Position numbers and translations under genes: made by a program. Under the pieces are notes generated by a model that saw only the letters and a program-made list of their open reading frames with translations, did no database searches and was not told where the DNA came from. Positions 1-7,610 of a stretch of DNA of 44,631 nt are shown here, one piece after another. The stretch is taken from positions 1 to 44,631 of the forward strand of contig DGPN01000014.1 of the NCBI GenBank assembly GCA_002390455.1. The letters run 5' to 3'. This stretch comes from Flavobacteriaceae bacterium UBA4439. GTDB lineage: Bacteria > Bacteroidota > Bacteroidia > Flavobacteriales > Flavobacteriaceae. Position 1 is the stretch's first letter, and every line of letters begins with the position of its first letter.

Positions 1-53
1 TGATAAGATGAAATCCGATGCCCAAATTAGAAAAATCATCCTTTTTTTAGTCA

Positions 54-1091
54 ATGAAGAAGCTCTTTTATTACTTCATTAAATATACCATCCGATTTAC
101 CATCAATTGTTATTTCAGGAAGATCAAAATTTATGGTCTAGAGAATATTCCCAAAGATGGTGGGGTTTTGTTTTCCCCTAATCACCAAGGAGCCTTTTTG
201 GATCCACTATTGATAGGATGCCATATAAAGAGACCCGTAACCTCATTGACCCGAAGTGATGTTTTTGGCGGGCCGCTTCAATGGTTTATGGATGCCCTTA
301 ATATGCTTCCGGTTTACAGGATTAGAAATGGCTATTCCAACCTGAAAAAAAATCAAGCCATTTTTGACCAGTGTAAGAATCTACTTTCAAACAATCAGTG
401 GATTATGATGTTTTCAGAAGCTGCACACCACGACGAATTTTACCTCCAAGCCTTATCAAAAGGAAGCAGTCGATTGGTCTACGAGACCCAAGAAAATTCA
501 GAAAACCCAATTTATATTGTTCCAGTGGGGATTAATTACGGCCACCATAGAAATCCATTTTGTGATTTGCATTTGGTTTTTGGAGAAGGGATTTTAATAC
601 AGCCTTTTATCGGAACATCCGCAGAGAAGCCAGAGCGACTCAATGCCATCAAAACACGCCTAAGAACAGAAATGGAAAAGTGCATGTGGCTCCCCGAAAA
701 TGATGAGCATTATGAAGATAGTAAAAAATTAATTCACGGTGGAAATACCAAAAAATCATTCCATGACCTAAAAAAAGGGATTGAAGACCAAAGCCTAAGC
801 CCAAAGAAAGAATTGAAAAAACAAAAATGGCATCGGTTATTGATCGGCTTGCTCTCCATACCCAACCTTCCGCCATTATTGGGGATAAAAAAAATTCTAG
901 GGCTTTTCAAGGATGTTGTTTTTTACAGCTCTATTAAAATGAGTGCTGGATTGATCTTATTTCTTTTTTGGTGGGCTGGAATTTTTCTATTGACGGGAGC
1001 ATTATGGGGATGGAAAATTGGATTATCGATCACAATAGGTTGTGTAGGGCTACTTTATGTTAGGCAAATACTATCAATAAAATATTTGTAA
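54..1091 (+). CDS. 1-acyl-glycerol-3-phosphate acyltransferase-like membrane protein (PlsC/GPAT superfamily)
   Basis: Probably transfers an acyl chain to a glycerophosphate-type acceptor in phospholipid synthesis at the inner membrane face. The N-terminal half carries the acyltransferase signatures. Block I is NHQGAFLD at residues 43-50; here five residues separate His44 from Asp50, not the usual four. A block III-like segment, FSEAAHHDEF, lies near residue 122, and a block IV-like IVPVGINYG lies near 160. A charged linker at about 215-265 leads to two hydrophobic helices at about 293-343, so the protein is membrane anchored. The ATG at 54 is the first in-frame start and is followed by a basic, hydrophobic N-terminus. 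The acyl acceptor cannot be told from sequence. The superfamily is secure, the exact reaction is not. Confidence 0.8.
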   Translation: MKKLFYYFIKYTIRFTINCYFRKIKIYGLENIPKDGGVLFSPNHQGAFLDPLLIGCHIKRPVTSLTRSDVFGGPLQWFMDALNMLPVYRIRNGYSNLKKNQAIFDQCKNLLSNNQWIMMFSEAAHHDEFYLQALSKGSSRLVYETQENSENPIYIVPVGINYGHHRNPFCDLHLVFGEGILIQPFIGTSAEKPERLNAIKTRLRTEMEKCMWLPENDEHYEDSKKLIHGGNTKKSFHDLKKGIEDQSLSPKKELKKQKWHRLLIGLLSIPNLPPLLGIKKILGLFKDVVFYSSIKMSAGLILFLFWWAGIFLLTGALWGWKIGLSITIGCVGLLYVRQILSIKYL

Positions 1092-1147
1092 TAGTTTTTT
1101 CTTATTACTACTCCCGAAAAAAACAAATAAAAAGATTATTTTAGAAT

Positions 1148-1172
1148 TATAATTTATCATTATAGTTTTTTT
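1148..1172 (+). terminator. Possible weak A/T-rich terminator after the acyltransferase gene
   Basis: A perfect 6-bp inverted repeat (TATAAT at 1148-1153, ATTATA at 1159-1164) with a 5-nt loop is followed by a seven-T run. The stem has no G-C pair, so it is weak. The rest of the 1092-1255 gap holds only a short GGGTG/CACCC hairpin at 1212-1226 without a T-run, which might slow convergent transcription from the DUF4270 gene. Confidence 0.3.
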
Positions 1173-1255
1173 CTATTGTTTTTATAATTTTAATTAGTAA
1201 AGGTTATGAATGGGTGATTTTCACCCTATTTGTGTTCCTTAGTAAAGTTATAGTT

Positions 1256-3085
1256 CTAATACTCTGTGTAGAAAATCTCTAATTTCAGGCCTCCTTCGGG
1301 GTGGTTTTGGCTTTCAGAACCGTGTAAAATGACCCCCTTTGGATTGAGAATTGCTGTGGACGGGTAATTGATAAAATTATCCTCCACCGTTTGTGCCCTT
1401 TTAGGGTTGAGGAAGTTAAGCCCATTGGAAGGAACCAATCCTAGCCTTACATTGGTAGAGTCTTTTGAAATAAGACGATTGACGTGATCCGTTATTCTAA
1501 ATTTATAATGATGTGGCTTGTCATCGTCATCCTTCTCTAAAATTCCTCCGTAAATAAATTTATCTCTATTCCTAACGGCATTGTTTACAGTATTGTCAAT
1601 ACTAAAGTCGGTAAGCGGAATTCCAGAGTCGTATTTGTACAAATAGAGTCGATCTGGAAATTGAGATTGTTCCTGTGGACTGTACATGTCTTGGTCGATA
1701 TAAAGCATCAAATTGGCCTCATTGATCACCCAATTATTGCCCTTTATGTCTTTCAAAAATTGGCCTCCTTGACCGTCATCAAATAGTTTTAATGTGGAAA
1801 ACAATCCATTTCCACTCAGGTAGATGCGTTGAGAGGCTTTATCGGTTTGACCCGCAAGAATCTCTAGATCAATATTGGCGTTTAGGTTAGTGTTTTTTAT
1901 GGTATTGAAATTTAATCCGAAAGTGATTTGAAACTCTTTTGATTCCTTTATGGTGGTATCGTCAGAAGTATCGTCGGCAGTACCATTGATGTCTACCTCA
2001 TCGTATTCATATTCAACCATGATTCTTCCATTTCTGATGTCCAAAAGCATATACAAATCGTCATCAAAATTCTCTGTTTTAATGATCAGTCCTCGCAAGT
2101 GTCTGGAAAAATTATCATCATAGGAAAGAACCGCTTCTCCCTCTTGATCTAATATTTTTTCTTGAAAAAAAGCTTTATCAAGTGGAATTCTGATTCTTGG
2201 GGTCAAGCGAGTTTGTACCGTTTCTCGCTCGTCAACATCTTCAGTTTCGGGATCATCTTCTTCGAAGTTGAAGCGCAATTCCTCAAAATCAAGTTGGTAA
2301 GAGCCATCGTGAAGTGTTTCTCCATAAAATCCACTTTCAAAATAATCGGTGTTGGAAAAAAATTGTGATTGTTTTTGAAAATCAGTAGCAGGATCAAAAT
2401 TGGACAAATAATATTTGAGTTCGTATACTTTCAGGTCAAATCGTGCCAGACGATTTCCGTAGATAGAATCAATTTCATAAACCTTGTTTTCACTATCAAA
2501 TGTTGCATTATCTTGGTCGACGTCATCCAAAACACCATCCCCATCAGTATCTTCACTCAATGGGTTGAGGTTTCCATTTGATTCATTGATATCAGTAATT
2601 CCATCACCATCGGTATCGCTCTGCGGATCATCAGGGTCAAGATCCAAAGCGTCGATAACGCCGTCCCCATCCCTGTCATCTGTATTGTTGAAAAAAGGTA
2701 TTTCCAGATAAACCTGTGTTACGGTTTCTTTTTCGTCAATAACCGCTGGATTGTCCTCGTCCCCTTCATCTTCTCTCTCTTGTGTATATCTCCCAAATAA
2801 AGGATTTGGGGAGACGGACAACTTGGTAGTGATTTCGGCTTGGGTAGTCCCAATGCCTGGCAGGCTGATTTTTCCCAGTTGTGCCAGAGGCAAGCCATCG
2901 GTTTGATAATAGTTTACCTTACTTTGGTAAGAGGTAACTGGAGCTTCAAAAGTTTTTGACTTAAGAGCTGTGGGAAGTAATAGTTCAGACCCAACTGCAT
3001 GGTATTCCTTATCACATGAAAATATGATCTGGGTTAATGCCAAAAGAACAGTCACACGATTGATGAACATCCTCAAAAAATACAT
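1256..3085 (-). CDS. DUF4270 family lipoprotein with a thrombospondin type-3-like calcium-binding insert
   Basis: Predicted envelope lipoprotein of unknown function. The N-terminus has a hydrophobic signal ending IIFSC, putting the lipidated cysteine at residue 24. The mature protein then matches my recollection of the Bacteroidota DUF4270 family (GSELL near the start, ELDSIYGN-like and LFDDGQGG-like segments, and a C-terminal LKLEIFYTEY). Residues about 136-196 hold three acidic D-x-D-G-D-G-type repeats, as in thrombospondin type-3 or OmpA-linked calcium loops, inserted between two family blocks. The ATG at 3085 lies 3 bp after the upstream glycogen-synthase-like stop, so the two genes are probably cotranscribed. 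A second ATG five codons in (3070) is also possible. Function is not known. Confidence 0.85.
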   Translation of the reverse strand: MYFLRMFINRVTVLLALTQIIFSCDKEYHAVGSELLLPTALKSKTFEAPVTSYQSKVNYYQTDGLPLAQLGKISLPGIGTTQAEITTKLSVSPNPLFGRYTQEREDEGDEDNPAVIDEKETVTQVYLEIPFFNNTDDRDGDGVIDALDLDPDDPQSDTDGDGITDINESNGNLNPLSEDTDGDGVLDDVDQDNATFDSENKVYEIDSIYGNRLARFDLKVYELKYYLSNFDPATDFQKQSQFFSNTDYFESGFYGETLHDGSYQLDFEELRFNFEEDDPETEDVDERETVQTRLTPRIRIPLDKAFFQEKILDQEGEAVLSYDDNFSRHLRGLIIKTENFDDDLYMLLDIRNGRIMVEYEYDEVDINGTADDTSDDTTIKESKEFQITFGLNFNTIKNTNLNANIDLEILAGQTDKASQRIYLSGNGLFSTLKLFDDGQGGQFLKDIKGNNWVINEANLMLYIDQDMYSPQEQSQFPDRLYLYKYDSGIPLTDFSIDNTVNNAVRNRDKFIYGGILEKDDDDKPHHYKFRITDHVNRLISKDSTNVRLGLVPSNGLNFLNPKRAQTVEDNFINYPSTAILNPKGVILHGSESQNHPEGGLKLEIFYTEY

Positions 3086-3088
3086 GCG

Positions 3089-3895
3089 TTATTTTAGAAT
3101 ATGATTAGTGTAAAATTGAACTAGTGCATCCTCATTTTGAGACTCTTGGTAGTGGAGTCCAGGTATTTCCTTATCCTTCGAGTACTTTTCAAACGAGTTT
3201 GGAGTTTCAACATCACCCATCACATAGCCATCTGAAAAGTTGAGACTCAATTGTTCTAAATTTTCAAAGGTGGCGTTTTTTAGCGGCTCAATCAAGTCCT
3301 CCGATATGCCGTCAAAAGCCACTTTTTTGTGGATTTGTTTAGAAAGAACACCTTCAAAATCTTGGGCATAAACAGAAGTTACGATTTTACTATGGGCAAA
3401 TATGGGCTCATCTTTGTAATAGGTGTTGAGATAAAGCGGAAAAAGACTGGTAAACCAACCGTGCAAATGGATGATGTCGGGAGACCAATTCAACTTTTTA
3501 ACCGTTTCGATCACCCCTTTGGTAAAAAAAATCATCCTTTCGTCATTGTCCTCAAAAAGTTTTTGATTTTCATCTCTAAGTATAGCTCGCCTTTTAAAAT
3601 ATTCCTCATTGTCAATAAAATAGACTTGCATTCGCTCTTTGGGGATTGAAGCCACTTTGATGATCAATGGCATATCGACATCGTTGATCACTAAATTCAT
3701 TCCAGAAAGACGAATTACTTCGTGTAACTGATGTCTTCTTTCATTGATCAAACCATAACGGGGCATAAAAATCCTGGTTTGACCACCGTGATCATTAATA
3801 TTTTTGGGAATTTTAAATGAATTAATCGCTTGATTGGTCTGTGGGAGGTATGGAACCACTTCAGACGAGATATTCAGAACCTTTTTGTCTTTCAT
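3089..3895 (-). CDS. Glycogen/starch synthase-like protein, GT5 N-terminal domain only
   Basis: Homologous to the N-terminal (acceptor-side) domain of GT5 glycogen synthases: ISSEVVPYLP at the start, IFMPRYGLINERRHQLHEV near residue 50, and DIIHLHGWFTSLFP in the middle. The protein stops at 268 residues, whereas complete GlgA proteins are about 480, so the nucleotide-sugar-binding second Rossmann domain is absent. The usual K-x-G-G-L ADP-glucose loop is degenerate (HGGQ). This short form is, to my knowledge, common in Bacteroidota and not a local truncation: the frame is intact with a normal stop. Its catalytic role is therefore uncertain. It is followed after 3 bp by the DUF4270 gene and diverges from panC. 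Confidence 0.8.
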   Translation of the reverse strand: MKDKKVLNISSEVVPYLPQTNQAINSFKIPKNINDHGGQTRIFMPRYGLINERRHQLHEVIRLSGMNLVINDVDMPLIIKVASIPKERMQVYFIDNEEYFKRRAILRDENQKLFEDNDERMIFFTKGVIETVKKLNWSPDIIHLHGWFTSLFPLYLNTYYKDEPIFAHSKIVTSVYAQDFEGVLSKQIHKKVAFDGISEDLIEPLKNATFENLEQLSLNFSDGYVMGDVETPNSFEKYSKDKEIPGLHYQESQNEDALVQFYTNHILK

Positions 3896-3997
3896 AAAAT
3901 CTCTATAATAATCAAGGATATAAAGTTTTGCGAAATTACGAAAATTAAACGGAATATGTTGAATTCTGTATATTTACGCTTGTTAATTTTTTACTAA

Positions 3998-4837
3998 ATG
4001 AAGGTTTTCAAAACTTCCCAATCTTTGGCTGAGTACTTATCAAATGAAACTCGACCCCTTGGGATGGTTCCAACTATGGGTGCTCTTCACCTCGGACACT
4101 TGTCTTTGATTGAAAGAGCATTACAAGAAAATCAAAGCGTTTTGATCAGTATTTTCGTCAATCCTACTCAATTTAATGACAAAAACGATCTGATCAACTA
4201 TCCCAATTCCATTGATGAAGATTTGTTACAAATAGAAAAAATCAGCGAAAAAATCTTGGTATATCTTCCCAAAGCAGATGATGTATATGGTAATATTGTG
4301 GAAGCAAAATCTTTTGACCTGGCCGGATTGGATCAGATGATGGAGGGAGAAAAAAGATCAGGACACTTCCAAGGGGTGGCTACAGTAGTGGCTCATTTTC
4401 TCAAAACTTTCTCCCCAGACCGAGCCTATTTTGGCGAAAAGGATTTTCAACAACTTTTGATCATAGATCATATAAACCGATCTCTAAAGCTGAAAACTAA
4501 AATCATTGGATGCCCCGTCGTAAGAGAAAAAGACGGACTTGCCATGAGTTCTAGAAACAGTTTGCTAACCGCCGATCAGCGAAAACAAGCTTCAAAATTG
4601 TTTGAAGGATTACAAATCGCAAAATCTAACGCCAAAAAAGTGCCTTACCGCTCGCTCAAAATCATGGTCAATGCTTTTTTTGAAAAACACAATAAAATAA
4701 CATTGGATTATTTTATAATAGCAGACCCCAATACACTCAAAGAAATCGATTTAGAGCAGCCTGTCCATCAAGGTCGGGCTTTTATCGCAGCCTATTTGGG
4801 AAAAATTAGGTTAATAGATAATTTGGATATGTCTTAA
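3998..4837 (+). CDS. panC: Pantothenate synthetase
   Basis: ATP-dependent ligation of pantoate and beta-alanine to pantothenate, the last step of vitamin B5 synthesis in the cytosol. The nucleotidyltransferase HIGH-like motif PTMGALHLGH is at residues 25-34, the central FGEKDFQQL is present, and GLAMSSRN supplies the KMSKS-equivalent loop. The length of 279 residues is normal. It is followed 17 bp later by panD, which makes the beta-alanine substrate, so the two genes form a functional pair. A weak TATATTTA -7-like box lies at 3969-3976 without a clear -33 element. Confidence 0.97.
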   Translation: MKVFKTSQSLAEYLSNETRPLGMVPTMGALHLGHLSLIERALQENQSVLISIFVNPTQFNDKNDLINYPNSIDEDLLQIEKISEKILVYLPKADDVYGNIVEAKSFDLAGLDQMMEGEKRSGHFQGVATVVAHFLKTFSPDRAYFGEKDFQQLLIIDHINRSLKLKTKIIGCPVVREKDGLAMSSRNSLLTADQRKQASKLFEGLQIAKSNAKKVPYRSLKIMVNAFFEKHNKITLDYFIIADPNTLKEIDLEQPVHQGRAFIAAYLGKIRLIDNLDMS

Positions 4838-4850
4838 ATCACTAAATTTG
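4822..4850 (+). promoter_or_regulatory. Bacteroidota-type promoter inside the panC 3' end, driving panD
   Basis: TTTG at 4822-4825, a 17-bp spacer, then TAAATTTG at 4843-4850. Both boxes match the Bacteroidota housekeeping consensus exactly. The predicted start of transcription (about 4-7 nt past the last G) falls at or next to the panD GTG codon at 4855, so the transcript would be leaderless or nearly so. Confidence 0.65.
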
Positions 4851-4854
4851 CCGC

Positions 4855-5205
4855 GTGCTAATAGAAGTATTAAAATCGAAAATCCATAGAGTCAAAGTTA
4901 CCGATGCTGATCTGAGCTATATTGGGAGCATCACTATTGACCGTGATCTAATTGACGCTGGTAATTTTTTGGTGGGGGAGAAAGTTCAAGTAGTCAATAT
5001 TAATAATGGTGAAAGATTGGAAACCTACATCATTGGAGGAAAAAGAGGAACGGGAGAAGTTACCCTCAACGGTCCTGCAGCCAGAAAAGTTCAAAAAGGA
5101 GACATCATCATCATTATTGGCTATGCTCAGATGGATTTTGAGGAAGCTAAGAGTTTTCAGCCTACAGTTATCTTTCCTGACGAAAGCACCAATCGTTTGA
5201 CTTAG
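4855..5205 (+). CDS. panD: Aspartate 1-decarboxylase (pyruvoyl type)
   Basis: Decarboxylates L-aspartate to beta-alanine for pantothenate synthesis. The self-cleavage site YIGS lies at residues 22-25, with Ser25 becoming the pyruvoyl group after cleavage of Gly24-Ser25. The later NGPAARK segment and the 116-residue length are typical. The start is GTG at 4855; no ATG exists nearby, and this frame gives the canonical MLIEVLKSKIHR-type N-terminus. There is no Shine-Dalgarno. A consensus promoter ends only four bases before the start codon. The stop is 3 bp before the next gene. Confidence 0.96.
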   Translation: MLIEVLKSKIHRVKVTDADLSYIGSITIDRDLIDAGNFLVGEKVQVVNINNGERLETYIIGGKRGTGEVTLNGPAARKVQKGDIIIIIGYAQMDFEEAKSFQPTVIFPDESTNRLT

Positions 5206-5208
5206 GTT

Positions 5209-6171
5209 TTGAAAAAAGCGATTTCTCTTTCAAAAAAAATAATCCCTTTATTAATAGGGGTATTCTTCATATACCTAAGTTATCAAAATACAACCCCCGA
5301 AGACCGCCAAAACATTTTTAAATACATTAAGAATGCGGATTACCGTTTTGTATTACTGTCTGCTTTTTTCGGGATATTAAGTCATATTTCTAGAGCAGTG
5401 CGCTGGCAATACCTATTGGCACCACTAGGTTTTCGTCCCAGAACAATCAATTCTGTTTTGGCCGTTTTAATCGGTTATTTCTCAAATCTAGGCATCCCCC
5501 GTTCGGGAGAATTACTTCGGGCCACAGCCATGGATCGCTATGAAAATATCCCTTTTCAAAAAGGATTTGGAACCGTCATTGCAGAACGAGTCGTCGACCT
5601 TATTTTACTCCTACTTTGCATCCTTTTGGCACTGGGATTGCAATATGATATGATCATAGGGTATCTAAATCTAAAAGATTTGAATTTCATTCAAACGGGA
5701 CTCAGCCTGATCATTTTAGCAATGGTATTCTTCGTTTGTAGAAAATTTTTCCTTCAATCTACCCACCCCATTACTGAAAAAATTAAATATTTTTTCCAAG
5801 GCATCTGGGAGGGAATGATTTCCATCAAATACATGAAAAATAAAGGGCTTTTTATAGCTCATACTGTTTTTATTTGGACCATGTACGTATTGATGTTCTG
5901 GATCGTCAAATTCTCTATTCCTGAAACAGAAAGCCTTGGAATAAACGCATTAATTCCAGCTTTTGTTGTAGGAGGATTGTCCATTTCTGCAACCAATGGA
6001 GGTATAGGCATCTACCCCTATTCCGTTTCCCTAGTATTGATTGCTTTTGGGATTTCCAAAGAATCTAGTTTGGCTTTTGGATGGATTATGTGGACATGCC
6101 AGACGCTAATGGTAGTCACTTTTGGTGCCATGGCATTTTTTGCTTTACCTTTGATTAATCGCCAAAAATAA
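5209..6171 (+). CDS. Lysylphosphatidylglycerol synthase TM-region / YbhN-like integral membrane protein
   Basis: Polytopic inner-membrane protein of the flippase-like domain family related to the N-terminal half of MprF. At 320 residues it has about eight hydrophobic segments and the family features SRAVRWQYLL (near residue 61), an NLGIPRSGELLRA-type loop near 93, AERVVDLILL near 126, and ATNGGIGIYPY near 263. It lacks the catalytic aminoacyl-transfer domain of MprF, so a lipid-translocation role is the best guess. The start is TTG at 5209, 3 bp after panD; no in-frame ATG gives a complete first helix. It sits between panD and radA, an order I recall from other Flavobacteriia. Confidence 0.85.
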   Translation: MKKAISLSKKIIPLLIGVFFIYLSYQNTTPEDRQNIFKYIKNADYRFVLLSAFFGILSHISRAVRWQYLLAPLGFRPRTINSVLAVLIGYFSNLGIPRSGELLRATAMDRYENIPFQKGFGTVIAERVVDLILLLLCILLALGLQYDMIIGYLNLKDLNFIQTGLSLIILAMVFFVCRKFFLQSTHPITEKIKYFFQGIWEGMISIKYMKNKGLFIAHTVFIWTMYVLMFWIVKFSIPETESLGINALIPAFVVGGLSISATNGGIGIYPYSVSLVLIAFGISKESSLAFGWIMWTCQTLMVVTFGAMAFFALPLINRQK

Positions 6172-6194
6172 AACCCGTTTTTTCAATTGTCGTT

Positions 6195-7553
6195 ATGAGT
6201 AAAGTCAAAACCTCTTTCTTTTGTCAAAGTTGTGGGACACAACACGCCCAATGGCAAGGCCAGTGTAACTCCTGTAAAAAGTGGAATACCCTCACAGAAG
6301 AGATCGTAGAAAAACCCGACAAAAAAAATTGGAAAACCCAAAAAAAAACCAGTGAAATTTCAAAACCTCTCAAAATCAATCAGATTGAAATTTCCTCTGA
6401 ATCAAGAATCAATACAGGAGATCTTGAATTGAACCGAGTTTTGGGAGGCGGAATCATTCCCGGAGCGCTCATGCTTTTGGGAGGAGAACCTGGTATTGGT
6501 AAATCTACACTACTGTTGCAAATTGCCATTACCGTAGGCTGTAAAGTCCTTTATGTCTCCGGAGAGGAAAGTCAGCGTCAAATCAAAATCCGTTCCGACC
6601 GGATGGATACCTCCTCAGATCAATGTTATGTCCTTAGTGAAACAAAAACCCAAAATATCTTTGCTCAAATTGAAACTTTAGCTCCAGAATTGGTGATTAT
6701 TGATTCTGTACAAACTCTACACACCGACTATATTGACAGTAGTCCTGGGAGTGTTTCTCAAATTAAAGAATGTACCGCAGAATTTATCAAGTTTGCCAAA
6801 GAAACCCATGTCCCGGTATTTTTGGTGGGACACATCACTAAAGACGGCCAAATTGCAGGGCCAAAGATACTGGAACACATGGTGGATGTTGTATTACATT
6901 TTGAAGGAGACCGCAATCACATCTACCGTATTTTGAGAACCCAAAAAAATCGCTTTGGAGCAACTTCTGAGATTGGAATTTATGAAATGCAATCCACCGG
7001 TTTGAGAGCCGTAAGTAACCCCAGTGAACTTTTGATTTCGGAAAAAGATGAAAAATTGAGTGGGCATGCCATTGCAGCAACCATTGAAGGTATTCGCCCG
7101 TTGATGATTGAAATTCAAGCCTTGGTCAGTACCGCAGTTTATGGCACTCCACAAAGAACCACTACTGGTTACAACACCAAAAGACTCAATATGCTTTTGG
7201 CCGTTTTGGAAAAAAGGGCTGGGTTTGCTTTGGGTGCAAAAGATGTTTTTATCAATATTACAGGAGGAATCTCTATCGCGGATCCAGCCATTGATTTGGC
7301 GGTCATCGTTGCCATATTATCCAGTTATCACGATATAGATATCTCTGAAAGCTTTTGCTTTGCAGCAGAGGTGGGACTATCGGGTGAAATCAGACCTGTG
7401 CCGAAAACAGAACAGCGCATACAAGAAGCATCAAAACTGGGGTTTGATACTATAGTAATCTCCAAATTCGCCAAAATTGGTAAACAAAACGGATCCATCA
7501 AAGTCCTGGCAGTTTCGAAAATTGAAACATTAATCTCAGCACTTTTTGATTAA
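6195..7553 (+). CDS. radA: DNA repair protein RadA (Sms)
   Basis: RecA-like ATPase and helicase that promotes branch migration during homologous recombination. It has the four-cysteine zinc finger (Cys10, Cys13, Cys24, Cys27), Walker A GEPGIGKST at residues 97-105, the RadA-specific KNRFG at 251-255, and a C-terminal Lon-protease-like domain (GGISIADPAIDLAV). The length of 452 residues is normal. It follows the YbhN-like gene by 23 bp and is probably in the same transcription unit. Confidence 0.97.
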   Translation: MSKVKTSFFCQSCGTQHAQWQGQCNSCKKWNTLTEEIVEKPDKKNWKTQKKTSEISKPLKINQIEISSESRINTGDLELNRVLGGGIIPGALMLLGGEPGIGKSTLLLQIAITVGCKVLYVSGEESQRQIKIRSDRMDTSSDQCYVLSETKTQNIFAQIETLAPELVIIDSVQTLHTDYIDSSPGSVSQIKECTAEFIKFAKETHVPVFLVGHITKDGQIAGPKILEHMVDVVLHFEGDRNHIYRILRTQKNRFGATSEIGIYEMQSTGLRAVSNPSELLISEKDEKLSGHAIAATIEGIRPLMIEIQALVSTAVYGTPQRTTTGYNTKRLNMLLAVLEKRAGFALGAKDVFINITGGISIADPAIDLAVIVAILSSYHDIDISESFCFAAEVGLSGEIRPVPKTEQRIQEASKLGFDTIVISKFAKIGKQNGSIKVLAVSKIETLISALFD

Positions 7554-7610
7554 AATTTAAATCCAATACCGCTTTAAAAACGTAAATTTAGATGGTCAAT
7601 AATCAATTCA

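Noticed and set aside
1212..1226. GGGTG/CACCC hairpin as terminator of the DUF4270 gene
   Set aside because: It has only five pairs and no T-run on either strand, so it is mentioned but not called.
2497..2680. TSP3 DNA repeats as a CRISPR or tandem repeat array
   Set aside because: The units are imperfect, in frame and explained by the protein motif; no constant repeat with unique spacers exists here or elsewhere in the window.
2484..2711. Plus-strand serine/proline-rich frame opposite the TSP3 repeats
   Set aside because: It is an antisense shadow of the GAT/GGT-rich calcium-loop codons.
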